Positions 44,346 through 52,998 are shown, counted from the first letter of the stretch. The stretch is DNA of 64,000 nt from Paenibacillus_AM sp052180255 (GCF_052180255.1 NZ_CP197466.1:1922001-1986000), one strand, 5' to 3'. Numbers and translations are program-made. The notes: a model not told the origin generated them from the letters alone.

Positions 44346-44816
44346 ATAAATACTTTTATTGCAGAACATTGGAATCTTGAAAAGCATGAACTGCCCGGCT
44401 TTAATTGCATCATATTTCCAAATGGAGCTGTAACAATTTTAAGTTGTTACAGCGCATATAACCCCAACACAAATGAAAGTAAATTTTATTGCACTCCCTT
44501 GTGTGACACAACCATTGAAAGCATATCAAAGTATAATGTTGAATGTTGGACGATCGTTGATGAATGGGTCAGTATTGATTATCAAGACGGGAAAATCTGT
44601 GGCGGTGATGGTCAAATGGGGAATGAAGGATTTATTGCTTGTACGGATGCTGAAGACCGTTTGGTATGGGGAATGTTTTTTGAAAATTCAAACCCTATAA
44701 AAAGCTTAGAAATTAAAGATAAAATCCTAATCGCTATTAATGAGCATACCCAATTACAAATTGAAATCAACTTAGAAAACCTCACCCAAATTAAAATGAC
44801 TTTCATAAAACCCTAA
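44346..44816 (+). CDS. Unrecognised protein with an ATA in place of the start codon
   Basis: A strong AAAGGGGGG (44331-44339) is followed 7 bases later by ATA, then AAT ACT TTT ATT, in an open frame of 156 codons: EHWNLEKHELPGFNCIIFPN, then VDEWVSIDYQDGKICGGDGQ and LVWGMFFENSNPIKSLEIKD. The likely reading is that ATG changed to ATA, leaving either poor initiation or a dead gene; a shorter version from a TTG at 44499 has no ribosome site. Function unknown. A DUF2004-like gene follows after 17 bases. Confidence 0.5.
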   Translation: MNTFIAEHWNLEKHELPGFNCIIFPNGAVTILSCYSAYNPNTNESKFYCTPLCDTTIESISKYNVECWTIVDEWVSIDYQDGKICGGDGQMGNEGFIACTDAEDRLVWGMFFENSNPIKSLEIKDKILIAINEHTQLQIEINLENLTQIKMTFIKP

Positions 44817-44833
44817 AAGGAGCCAACTAATTG

Positions 44834-45367
44834 ATGAAACAAATACCAAGCACGAAATTTCCTAATATAGATTACACACCTGGCGAACCTATTTGGATAG
44901 ATAACCTAATGCCTGATAACAAGATCCCGTTTTATTTTAATGTGTCGGAAAAACTTACACAAAATGAGAGCGCAATCACTCGTGTTTCCCAGGCACTTGA
45001 TCAAATGGATGAGTTGGTAAACAAGGCTCGGGCGCATCTAAGAGATATTATTCAAAACACAAAAGACCCTAGTTATGAGTTGCTTCATGATTTCTTTACT
45101 TGTCATCTTTTAGAAATGGATGATGAATGCTTAAAAGTAATGTTCGGGATGGAGCAACCTGAAACATTAAGTGAACTGGAAATGGTTGACCTACTTATGC
45201 TTAAAAGCTTGGGAAGCAGCTTGGGCGAAGGTTGGTTGGGAAGTAACTTTGAAAAAGAGCAGATTTTCATCATGGATTTTACTTTTGACCCCGGGTATAC
45301 GGATCAGTTGATTGTTGTCTATTTGGATGCGAACGATAACATACTGACTATTAGTCATGAAAGTTAG
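44834..45367 (+). CDS. DUF2004-like protein, immunity-type
   Basis: The 177-residue protein has a helical middle and a C-terminal beta segment IMDFTFDPGYTDQLIVVYLD, the DUF2004 feature. AAAAGGAG lies upstream of the ATG at 44834 (a TTG at 44831 is also possible). DUF2004 proteins are frequent in toxin-immunity arrays of Bacilli; the function here is inferred. Probably co-transcribed with the gene before it. Confidence 0.6.
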   Translation: MKQIPSTKFPNIDYTPGEPIWIDNLMPDNKIPFYFNVSEKLTQNESAITRVSQALDQMDELVNKARAHLRDIIQNTKDPSYELLHDFFTCHLLEMDDECLKVMFGMEQPETLSELEMVDLLMLKSLGSSLGEGWLGSNFEKEQIFIMDFTFDPGYTDQLIVVYLDANDNILTISHES

Positions 45368-45420
45368 CCATCAATGCAATCAATGATTGGTAGTTTGTTG
45401 GGGAAATATAACACAAACTA
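45366..45420 (+). repeat. Decayed copy of the DUF5713 gene 3' end
   Basis: The segment ATCAATGCAATCAATGATTG and GGTAGTTTGTTGGGGAAATA matches pieces of 42262-42436, with the middle deleted. The duplicated block continues at 46024 beyond the LRR-like gene. Confidence 0.55.
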
Positions 45421-45960
45421 CATCAATATACGAGTAAGATGAATCGAATTCATCTTTTTTTGTCTTTTTTCCCTAGGAATACAATCAATTATAACGTCCT
45501 GTTTACCTGAATCAATCCATTTTTTTTGCATGATTTCTATGCGTTTCTTGTTAAAATCAATATATTGAAAATCCAACTGTTTCAGCTTAGACATGTCTAA
45601 TAAAAAATCAAACGCTTCCGCCTTGATCTTCGTATTTATCTCATTCAACTCTAAAATTTCCAGCTTTGATGCCGTTTTTAAGACATCTATCTCTATCAGC
45701 GATTTCATGTTTTTCAATCCAGCTAGAATGTCTAGCATTTCATCTGAATAATCCCCTTTTTTTCTGTAACTCCATATGTGCAAAATAAGATCGGGGCGAT
45801 GGGATAGGACCATTTCATCTAATTTTACTAAATCCGCCAATTTATCTGAATCAAAAGCAAAACTGATCGTAGCACGTCGCCTTAGTTTTTCAACAGCTGA
45901 TTTCATTTTTTTAGGCGTCCAAGGCACACCATGCATAGCATGTATCCACTCTTCACTCAT
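45418..45960 (-). CDS. Leucine-rich-repeat-like protein
   Basis: The 180-residue protein has irregular leucine-rich segments: ILAGLKNMKSLIEIDVLKTA, SKLEILELNEINTKIKAEAF and MSKLKQLDFQYIDFNKKRIE. The start at 45960 follows GCGAGGGG; a longer frame to 45987 is weaker. LRR-like proteins occur among immunity proteins. It is inserted between the two halves of a duplicated segment. Confidence 0.55.
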   Translation of the reverse strand: MSEEWIHAMHGVPWTPKKMKSAVEKLRRRATISFAFDSDKLADLVKLDEMVLSHRPDLILHIWSYRKKGDYSDEMLDILAGLKNMKSLIEIDVLKTASKLEILELNEINTKIKAEAFDFLLDMSKLKQLDFQYIDFNKKRIEIMQKKWIDSGKQDVIIDCIPREKRQKKMNSIHLTRILM

Positions 45961-46023
45961 AAGTTTACCCCTCGCTTCATTTCTCATATAATTGCAATTG
46001 ATTTGAACTTCATAAGATCATAT

Positions 46024-46262
46024 GGATTATTCTAATATATGGAAACCATTATTTGATTAAACGTAGAGTAGCAGGAAATGAAACCATCTATATAGTGAAC
46101 GTTGCAAAGGGGATGAGGATTGGGACTAACCCCCGTTTGTCAGAAGTTAATGAAAAAATAAACCCATTTGGGCTAGTTGCGCATAATAATGGAAGCATAG
46201 CAATGATTTTAAGTGTTGGCAAATATAAGTATAAAATTTTTCAAACACGAGCCGAATACAAA
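46024..46262 (+). pseudogene. Broken copy of the TPR-Imm51 gene and its upstream gap
   Basis: The upstream TTATTTGATTAA and the coding segment AGNETIYIVNV, EKINPFGLVAHNNGSIAMIL and VGKYKYKIFQTRAE match the gene at 42487 (AGNETIPIVNV, KIEPFRLVAHDSGSISFIIN, VGKYKHEIFQTRAE). The TPR part is deleted and the 3' part is cut off where the IS21-type element begins. Confidence 0.7.
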
Positions 46263-46344
46263 TGCTAATGTAATTATGTACATAAATGCTTGAATAATAA
46301 TGTACAGATTTGACGAGCTGAATGATACTTGTCTCAAGGGAGAG

Positions 46345-47632
46345 ATGAGTATGTACATCACGTTGAATGTTCAATCCAATATGGAGATTCGTAGTTTACT
46401 AGACTTAACTAAATTAAAATCATTAATGGAGAATCTCAATATGAAAATAAATAAGAGTCAGTTAGCTAGAGAGCTTGGTGTAGATCGTCGAACCATTCAG
46501 AAATACTTAGATGGGTTACACGAAGAAGATCAAGAGATAAAGGCTCAAAGATTGATGAGTATTATGAAATCATTGCTGCACTTCTATCCACAGACAGTAA
46601 GCAAGTGTTCTACTACAAGCGAGTGCTGTGGCAATACTTAACTTACAATCATGGACTGCAATGTTCAGCGTCTGCTTTTCGGGCTTACATCGCTCGTAAG
46701 CCAGAGTTTGAAACTTACTTTAAGCACGGACAACGTATACCGTCACCACAAGGAACCATTCGCTTTGAAACAGAACCAGGTGCACAGGCCCAGTTAGACT
46801 GGAAAGAAAGTATTCCCTTCGAAACGAAAGACGGCGAGAAGGTTGAAGTCAATGTAGCCGTGCTGCTGCTCTCGTATTCACGATTTAGGGTGTACCACAT
46901 GAGCGTATCCAAATCGCAAAGCGTGCTACTATCCTTCTTAACAGAAGCATTTGAGGCTATTGGTGGTGTTCCTCATGAGATCCTAACTGACAACATGAAG
47001 ACCGTCATGGACCGAGCGAGAGGCGAGCATACCGCCGGTAGAGTGAATGCTAAGTTTGCTGGTTACGCAGCCGACTTTGGATTTCAAGTTAGGCCCTGTA
47101 TCGCAGGGCGTCCTCGTACCAAAGGGAAGGTGGAATCCCAGATGAAAATTCTAGATGAGATTCATGCATACCAAGGTAAATTAAGGTTACCAGAGCTTCA
47201 AGTTTACATTCAGAAGCTATGTGATCATGTGAACCAGTCGTTCCATCAAGGAACGGGAAAAGTACCAGTTCTAGCCCTAGAAAAGGAAAAGAACTCCTTA
47301 CACCCGTTACCAGCGGAGCGTGTAAGAAGTTCCTATCGATACATCATAAGCTTGTAAAGATCAATGCATCGAACATGATCTCCTACCAATCCAGACAATA
47401 CTCAGTTCCCGCTGAGTATCAAGGAAAAATGGTGGGAATACAAGTCTATGACAACCATTTGTATGCATATTATAACACGAAACTCCTAGTACGCCATCCT
47501 ATTGGTGAAACGAAATTAAATTACACAGAAGAGCATTACAGGGAAAATTTAAGATTGTCTATGCCAAGCTATCCAGACATTAATGACTTGGCTAAGAAGA
47601 ATCTACGTGCGATTGGAGGTGCATTTGAATGA
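46345..47632 (+). pseudogene. IstA transposase of IS21 family, two frameshifts
   Basis: DDE transposase pieces are found in three frames. The HTH part has INKSQLARELGVDRRTIQKY. After a shift near 46570 comes the catalytic core with EPGAQAQLDWKESIPFE, LTDNMKTVMDR and RPRTKGKVESQMK. After a shift near 47345 comes the tail MISYQSRQYSVPAEYQGKM. Each shift needs one base change. The element is probably not mobile by itself unless these are sequencing errors. The end overlaps istB (ATGA). Confidence 0.8.
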
Positions 47633-48384
47633 ATGTAACCTCCTACCAGCAAGCCGTACGAAACCTTGAGTATCTAAATCTGAAGCAAATGGTGGGCCAT
47701 TTAAATGAAGTGGTCGATTTTAGTATTCATAACCAACTGTCGTTCATGGATACACTTGTGAAGCTCACAGGCTATGAGATTGATGTACGTGAGCAGAACA
47801 TGATTCATGCGATGGTGAAAGTCGGTGCTTTTCCACATCAGAAGGAACTCTCAACCTTTGACTTTAGCTTTCAGCCCTCCGTGAACCGAGAGCAAATGCT
47901 GGACTTTGCTAGCTTACGCTTCATTGAAGGCAATGAAAACATTGTATTCTTAGGTCCCAGTGGTGTAGGGAAAACCCATTTAGCTACGTCAATCGGCATT
48001 GCTGCTGCAAAGAAACGAACAAGCACGTACTTCATTAAGTGTCATGATCTGATTCAGAACTTAAAACGTACCATGCTAGAAAACCGTCTGGAAGCAAGAT
48101 TAAAGCACTACACGAAGTACAAGCTGCTCATTATTGATGAGATTGGCTATCTTCCAATTGAACCCGAAGACGCCAAGCTGTTTTTCCAACTCATTGATAT
48201 GCGTTATGAGAAGCGCAGTACAATATTCACAACCAATGTTAACTTCAGAGCGTGGGACGAAGTGTTTCGTGAACCGAAGCTAGCCAATGCGATCTTGGAT
48301 CGAATTCTGCATCACGCAACTGTCGTTACCATTGTAGGCGAATCTTACCGATTGAAGGATCATTTTACTCAAGATGACAAGTGA
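47629..48384 (+). CDS. istB: IstB helper ATPase of IS21 family
   Basis: The 251-residue AAA+ ATPase has Walker A LGPSGVGKTHLATSIG, Walker B LLIIDEIGYLPI and sensor region TIFTTNVNF. It assists IstA in target choice and stimulates transposition. The frame is intact and overlaps the istA stop codon by four bases. Confidence 0.92.
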   Translation: MNVTSYQQAVRNLEYLNLKQMVGHLNEVVDFSIHNQLSFMDTLVKLTGYEIDVREQNMIHAMVKVGAFPHQKELSTFDFSFQPSVNREQMLDFASLRFIEGNENIVFLGPSGVGKTHLATSIGIAAAKKRTSTYFIKCHDLIQNLKRTMLENRLEARLKHYTKYKLLIIDEIGYLPIEPEDAKLFFQLIDMRYEKRSTIFTTNVNFRAWDEVFREPKLANAILDRILHHATVVTIVGESYRLKDHFTQDDK

Positions 48385-48857
48385 TTTTGTACATCCTTAA
48401 ACAAGCAGAAGTGTACATGTTTATGTTGACATTTACAGTTATGAAGTTAAGCCATAAAGCATGGTCACTTTTTAAATACAATAAAGATTATGAGTATCAA
48501 AAGATGAATTGCTTATTCAATGATGATGGAAATTTAATTGCTATAGGGTATTTGCGATCGGGTATTGCTGATGATCACGATGTAATGGAAATTGTGATGC
48601 AAATAAATGAAAACGTTGCTGAGAGTATTTCTGAAATAAGAAAGGCTTTGTATTCTTCATTAATTGATGTCTGTAAAGCTGCTCATAATCCCGCAAGGAA
48701 AATTAAGTTGGTGACATGGGAAGTTTTTGATGGTGATCGTGAATTTTACATAGAACAAGACTACGAATATGAGGGGGGTTACAGCAGAAAGGATTACATC
48801 TATTACGTCCCTTTGAGAGGGGGGCTACCCCAACTGCAACCTTTTTCATTCAATTAA
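48381..48857 (+). CDS. Unrecognised protein whose start region is IS-derived
   Basis: The 158-codon frame begins inside the IS21 right end, so the first 20 residues come from the IS; the native part starts at about 48441 (MKLSHKAWSLFKYNKDYEYQ). It continues CLFNDDGNLIAIGYLRSGIA and ends PLRGGLPQLQPFSFN. No ribosome site is visible, so the IS may have cut off the true start. The stop codon lies inside an R1-type motif. Function unknown. Confidence 0.45.
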   Translation: MILYILKQAEVYMFMLTFTVMKLSHKAWSLFKYNKDYEYQKMNCLFNDDGNLIAIGYLRSGIADDHDVMEIVMQINENVAESISEIRKALYSSLIDVCKAAHNPARKIKLVTWEVFDGDREFYIEQDYEYEGGYSRKDYIYYVPLRGGLPQLQPFSFN

Positions 48858-48873
48858 CGGGAAAGATCGTTCA
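48850..48873 (+). repeat. R1 repeat, half copy overlapping a stop codon
   Basis: CAATTAACGGGAAAGATCGT followed by TCA. The TAA is the stop of the gene before it. A weaker member of the family. Confidence 0.45.
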
Positions 48874-49069
48874 GTATCATGTGGTCTACCAGTCGGGTTG
48901 CCCCTCGTTACGCTAATGTTACCTACTAAGAAGCAAATTTGATCAAAATCTAAGAAAAAGTGAGCAATTAAGAGCTAAGTGATTCTCCATAGAGGGAGGA
49001 TAGTTTAGCAACTATTACAGTAGTAAACACGTTAATTACCATAATCATGAAAAAGGAGCAGTGAGTAAT

Positions 49070-49492
49070 TTGGGAAAACTGTTTGTTTTGTTAGTCTTAT
49101 TATCACTACTTCTGATGGGATGCAGCAACAGTCCGCCAATGCCTGACCTAAATAAACAGAACTTAAATCTTCATATCAGCAAACCAGAAGGACAGAACTA
49201 CAATGTTTATAAGAAAGTTGAAGATAATGAAACGGTAAAAACAGTAATGGATGTCTTACTAAATGTGCAATGGGAGAATTCTAAAGTATCTATGTCTCGT
49301 CAGCCCGACTATAAAATTAATACTATTAATACAGACCTTACAGTTCCATACGAGCCAGTGACTTATGCTATTTGGATTTCCCCAAAGAAAGACATTTTGG
49401 AAGTAATTATTGAAGGACAGTCTAAATACGGAAAACTTGCAAAGAAAGATAGTGCAATTTTATTAACGATTATTCAAACGCTATTCAACTAA
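49070..49492 (+). CDS. Small lipoprotein of unknown function
   Basis: The 140-residue protein has signal peptide LFVLLVLLSLLLMGC with a lipobox and a soluble domain containing VMDVLLNVQWENSKVSMSRQ. The TTG at 49070 is preferred because AAAAGGAG lies 11 bases upstream; a GTG at 49061 is too close. A truncated relative lies at 14849-15040. Its stop codon is inside an R1 repeat. Function unknown. Confidence 0.7.
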   Translation: MGKLFVLLVLLSLLLMGCSNSPPMPDLNKQNLNLHISKPEGQNYNVYKKVEDNETVKTVMDVLLNVQWENSKVSMSRQPDYKINTINTDLTVPYEPVTYAIWISPKKDILEVIIEGQSKYGKLAKKDSAILLTIIQTLFN

Positions 49493-49509
49493 CGAGCAGA
49501 ATAGTTAAA
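49484..49509 (+). repeat. R1 repeat, half copy overlapping a stop codon
   Basis: TTCAACTAACGAGCAGAATA followed by GTTAAA. The TAA at 49490-49492 ends the lipoprotein gene. Confidence 0.55.
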
Positions 49510-49538
49510 TTAAGACAAACACGGATTATAACAAAAAT

Positions 49539-49567
49539 TTGACTAAATGATACAATTTTGCTAACAT
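49539..49567 (+). promoter_or_regulatory. Likely promoter of the T-box leader
   Basis: TTGACT (49539-49544), 17 bases, then TAACAT (49562-49567), placed so that transcription would start just before the T-box stem I. Confidence 0.55.
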
Positions 49568-49579
49568 ATTTTTAATTTT

Positions 49580-49890
49580 CAAAAAGAGAATATGCGGCTA
49601 TGATGAGAAAAGTAATTTTGATTAATTATTTGCAGAGAGCTCCTGTTTGGTGTGAAGGAGTAATAATGATCTTAATGAAAAAAGGCTCGGAGCTTCGCAC
49701 GGATCTGAGATGTAATTCTTAGTGATGCTGCGACGGGGTCTCCCGTTAATGAGATAGGGTATAATCAATAAAATATTGCCGTACCCGAAGAGGTTGATAT
49801 GGTAACATATCAATAAAACTGAGGTGGTACCACGAAGCTAACAACTCTCGTCCTCAAGATGAATAATCTTGGGGGTGGGAGTTTTTTTGT
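49580..49890 (+). promoter_or_regulatory. Lysine T-box riboswitch leader
   Basis: A tRNA-sensing leader. Stem I shows the AGTA-type base motif, the distal GCAGAGAG bulge and the GGTGTGAA terminal-loop motif, followed by a specifier region ATGAAAAAAGG with AAA (Lys) as the probable codon. The T-box sequence TGAGGTGGTACCACG is at 49820-49834. A terminator at 49843-49888 has arms AACTCTCG and GGGTGGGAGTT region and seven T. Uncharged tRNA-Lys would stabilise the antiterminator and switch on the downstream synthetase gene. Confidence 0.88.
49843..49888 (+). terminator. T-box-controlled terminator
   Basis: AACTCTCGTCCTCAAGAT pairs with ATCTTGGGGGTGGGAGTT around GAATA, and the T-run continues. It overlaps the antiterminator partner of the T-box. 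Confidence 0.85.
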
Positions 49891-49947
49891 TGTTTAGTTG
49901 TATACGTGCTTTTAAGTCCCGATAACAAAAAAATTGGAGTGATATGA

Positions 49948-51408
49948 ATGAGTAACGATCAAATTATCCTTAGATTAGAGAAATTAGACAGTTTAAGATC
50001 CCAGGGAATCCCGGTATATCCTGAGAAATTTACTACAAATTCTGAACTTTATGAGGCAGCCTTGTTTAAAGATGGAACATCCGGTGTGCGAGTTGCTGGA
50101 AGAATAATGGGTATTAGGAACTTCAGTAAATTTATTTTTATTACCATATCGAACATAGAAGGAAGTTTACAACTTCTTTTGAGTAAGGAAGAGGTTGGTG
50201 AGATATCTTTTAATCAATTTCATAAATTAATGGACATTGGGGATTTTATCGGTGTTGAAGGACATATGTATACGACCAAGACAAATGAGAAAACACTGCG
50301 AATTGATAGCTATGTATTTCTTGGTAAAGCTTTGCGTACTTTACCAGAAAAATGGCACGGATTAACTTCCATTGAAACTCGATATAGGCAACGATACTTA
50401 GATTTAATAATGACAAAGGAAACTCAAATACGTTTATTAGCTAGAACTAAAATGGTAAGTGCCATTAGGAGATTCTTTGAGGATCAAAATTTCCTAGAAG
50501 TAGAAACACCAGTCTTACAGCATACTTCCTCGGGTGCAATTGCTAAACCTTTTAGGACATATCATAACTCGTTAGACACTGAATTAAACTTACGCATTGC
50601 CCCTGAAACCTATTTAAAAAGATTAATTGTAGGTGGTTTTACCAAAATATATGAATTTGCAAAGTGTTTTAGAAATGAAGGGATCAGTCCTCAGCATCTT
50701 CAAGAATTTACAATGGTTGAAGGATATGCTGCATATTGGAACTATGAGGATACAATGAAATTAATGCGTGATATGGTCCTGTATATTCTTGATCGAACCT
50801 TTAATACAACTACCATTACAATACAAGGTCACATGATTGATTTTTCATTAGAATGGGACATTGTCTCCTTTAGGGATTTAATCTTAAGAGACACTGGGAT
50901 TGATATAGACCTTTATCCTGATGTTAAAGATTTATACCAAGAAACCAAGAGGAAAAATATCCACTTCGAACAATCGGATATTGAATCTTTAGGTAGAGGT
51001 AATTTCATTGATCTTCTTTACAAGAAAATGTGCCGACCTCAACTGGTAAAACCGACTTTTTTAGTCCAGCACCCTATCGATTTATCCCCATTAGCTAGAG
51101 GCAATGATCAAAATCCTACTCTTACAGATCGGTTCCAATTAGTGGTGAATGGAGCAGAAATTATTAATGCCTATTCAGAGTTGGTTGACCCATTAGAACA
51201 AAGAAAAAGGTTAGAGGCTCAAGCCCTTCTTAAGAGCAATGGAGACTTAGAAGCTATGGAGATGGATGAAGATTATCTAACTGCGATGGAATATGGGATG
51301 CCCCCTATTTCAGGTTGGGGATTTGGCATTGAACGCCTGTTAATGGTGCTAACTGATAGTGATACTATTAAAGATTGTGTTTTATTTCCGTTGACTAAAA
51401 AACTTTAA
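49948..51408 (+). CDS. lysS: Class II lysyl-tRNA synthetase, divergent paralogue type
   Basis: The 486-residue enzyme has an OB-fold anticodon domain (residues 45-140), then YRQRYLDLI, motif 1 FLEVETPVLQ, motif 2 CFRNEGISPQHLQEFTMVEG and motif 3 GWGFGIERLLMVL. The usual housekeeping motif RHNPEFTMIE is changed to QHLQEFTMVE, and the glycine-rich motif 3 is GWGFGIER. It is controlled by a lysine T-box and stands alone among accessory genes, so it is probably not the housekeeping gene; it could be a stress or inhibitor-resistant copy. That role is inference. Confidence 0.9.
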   Translation: MSNDQIILRLEKLDSLRSQGIPVYPEKFTTNSELYEAALFKDGTSGVRVAGRIMGIRNFSKFIFITISNIEGSLQLLLSKEEVGEISFNQFHKLMDIGDFIGVEGHMYTTKTNEKTLRIDSYVFLGKALRTLPEKWHGLTSIETRYRQRYLDLIMTKETQIRLLARTKMVSAIRRFFEDQNFLEVETPVLQHTSSGAIAKPFRTYHNSLDTELNLRIAPETYLKRLIVGGFTKIYEFAKCFRNEGISPQHLQEFTMVEGYAAYWNYEDTMKLMRDMVLYILDRTFNTTTITIQGHMIDFSLEWDIVSFRDLILRDTGIDIDLYPDVKDLYQETKRKNIHFEQSDIESLGRGNFIDLLYKKMCRPQLVKPTFLVQHPIDLSPLARGNDQNPTLTDRFQLVVNGAEIINAYSELVDPLEQRKRLEAQALLKSNGDLEAMEMDEDYLTAMEYGMPPISGWGFGIERLLMVLTDSDTIKDCVLFPLTKKL

Positions 51409-51645
51409 AATTTACTCTTAAGTAGTGATTTGAGTCTGAGTTGCCAATTATATATAGATTCAAGGACTAAACCTTATTCAAATAACGGAGAATGTTAGTT
51501 AAATGAGAATGTAAGCAATAGTTTGTAAAAAGTATTTAAAAACTTATTTGTCACCCAATGCCAAGTTAACTAAAGAAAAGGAATCTTCAAGGCAACCTTA
51601 CCGACATCAAGTCTTTTCAAAAATTGAACAACACCTATAGAGGGG
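51409..51645. other. Gap after lysS, nothing recognised
   Basis: AT-rich and without an open frame or repeat I can name. It ends at a convergent terminator. Confidence 0.35.
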
Positions 51646-51675
51646 AAGTGACCGACTATGGTCACTTTTATTTTT
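51646..51675. terminator. Terminator between lysS and the CGNR gene
   Basis: AAGTGACC and GGTCACTT pair over a six-base loop with T-rich flank. It overlaps the end of the minus-strand gene. Confidence 0.6.
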
Positions 51676-52273
51676 GGTAAAATCGTCGTGCTTTGGCACG
51701 ATTGCCGCAATCGGCCATTGAACACCAGCGGCGGCTCCGGTTCCGGCTCGTATCGAAGAATAACCATCCACAAGAGTCTCCCTCACATTGTTTGACTCGT
51801 TCCAGGTCGTTTTTGGAAACGAGTAAATCTACAGCAGATTGCAAAATCAGAGGGAGCATCATGTCCAAGTTTTTCTCGGTATGCTTGAACTTTAATGTGA
51901 AATGATCCTTTTCATGAATCACTTGCAAAGTTTGATAGAAGTGGCCTACTAATTCATTGAAACGTTCCAGGTCTGGCGGGTGGGGCGATGTTTCCTTTGA
52001 AATGGATTTGAAGATTCGATACATGACTTCCCGCATTTCGATTGTCTGCTTCAGAACATCTTCCGCTTCAGACGGTTTCTCCTCCGCTTTTAAAAGAAGA
52101 GCTTTTGCTTGTTGTCCGCTCAAGACTTCAGCATGGATGCACCAGTCGACCAATTTGGCGTAACTCGTAAACCAATCCCGCCTTTTCTCAGCACTTTCCC
52201 GCCAACTGACGGTATTGATGAAATCCATACACAAACGTTCTCCGACCATCATATAAGGGTTCGTTTCCGACAT
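51668..52273 (-). CDS. ABATE/CGNR zinc-finger transcription regulator
   Basis: The 201-residue protein has an N-terminal ABATE domain (GERLCMDFINTVSWRES) and a C-terminal CGNR zinc finger: CEGDSCGWLFFDTSRN then RRWCSMADCGNRAKARRFY, giving four zinc Cys. Members are thought to be DNA-binding regulators, often of stress genes. The start at 52273 follows AAAGGAG. Divergent from a DinB gene across a palindromic gap, so it probably controls that gene. Confidence 0.85.
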   Translation of the reverse strand: MSETNPYMMVGERLCMDFINTVSWRESAEKRRDWFTSYAKLVDWCIHAEVLSGQQAKALLLKAEEKPSEAEDVLKQTIEMREVMYRIFKSISKETSPHPPDLERFNELVGHFYQTLQVIHEKDHFTLKFKHTEKNLDMMLPLILQSAVDLLVSKNDLERVKQCEGDSCGWLFFDTSRNRSRRWCSMADCGNRAKARRFYQK

Positions 52274-52292
52274 GATCAAAACTCCTTTACTA

Positions 52293-52368
52293 TAACCATC
52301 ATAATACATATTGACAGTTAGAAGCAACTCAGTTAAAGTGTAACCATCTAAAGTGATTTTGATGGTTA
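52293..52368. promoter_or_regulatory. Candidate operator array between CGNR and DinB genes
   Basis: TAACCATC occurs at 52293-52300 and 52341-52348, and its inverse GATGGTTA at 52361-52368, the last two forming a dyad with a 12-base spacer. They lie in the divergent promoter gap and are likely sites for the CGNR regulator. Confidence 0.5.
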
Positions 52369-52392
52369 TAAATAAATTCAGGAGGTACTGAG

Positions 52393-52854
52393 ATGAACAA
52401 TCCGATGTTGGAAGCTGTTAGAACATTGTTGAAGGAAACATTTGATGGACCTGAAAAAAACGCAAGCTGGTACACAGAAGCGAAGCCTGGTAGTGGTTTA
52501 TTCGGAACGCTTGAAAAATTATCGGCAGAAGATGCTTCGATACCTGTCAATGGTACGACAATCGCCGCACAAACGGATCATACGCGCTATTACTTATGGG
52601 CTGCGAATTCCTACTTAAATAAAGAAGAACCCAGGAAGGACTGGGAAGCATCATGGAAAATCACAAACGTTGATAAAATCACATGGACACAATTTAATGA
52701 CGAACTTCAACAGGAATACACAAAACTACTTAAAAAGATTGATTTATTTGACTCCTTAAATGAAGAGGTATCGAATTGTCTGTTAGGAGCAATCGCTCAC
52801 TCCGCCTACCACCTCGGTTCGATACGACAGATGATCAAAGCGATCAAAGTCTAA
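52393..52854 (+). CDS. DinB-superfamily protein
   Basis: The 153-residue four-helix protein resembles DinB/YfiT-type metal-binding proteins. Candidate metal ligands are His in AAQTDHTRYYLW and the pair in IAHSAYHLGSIRQM. In Bacillales many DinB proteins are thiol-transferase or unknown stress enzymes. AGGAGG precedes the ATG. It is divergent from the CGNR regulator, and two terminators follow. Confidence 0.8.
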   Translation: MNNPMLEAVRTLLKETFDGPEKNASWYTEAKPGSGLFGTLEKLSAEDASIPVNGTTIAAQTDHTRYYLWAANSYLNKEEPRKDWEASWKITNVDKITWTQFNDELQQEYTKLLKKIDLFDSLNEEVSNCLLGAIAHSAYHLGSIRQMIKAIKV

Positions 52855-52869
52855 GCCAGAAATAAGCAT

Positions 52870-52947
52870 TAAAAAGCTCCAAGGAATGATTCCTTGGAGC
52901 TTTCAGCTTGTAGAGAAACACCTTGTTTTTCTACAAGCTTTTTTTGA
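52870..52947 (+). terminator. Two tandem terminator hairpins after the DinB gene
   Basis: First stem AAAGCTCCAAGGA with TCCTTGGAGCTTT (52872-52903); second stem AGCTTGTAGA with TCTACAAGCT (about 52905-52940) followed by seven T. Confidence 0.8.
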
Positions 52948-52998
52948 TGCTTTTAGAAAATACGTTTTTTAATTTTTCTTTTTTTAAGAAAAAGACTT

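Larger units (their letters stand above)
46269..48437 (+). mobile_element. IS21-family insertion sequence
   Basis: istA and istB are arranged head to tail. The ends share motifs: left end TGTAATTATGTACATAAATG with a second TGTACA at about 46302, right end (reverse complement) TGTAAATGTCAACATAAACA with TGTACA repeats. Multiple TGTACA boxes at both ends are typical IS21 transposase sites. Exact ends and target duplication could not be fixed. Confidence 0.75.
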
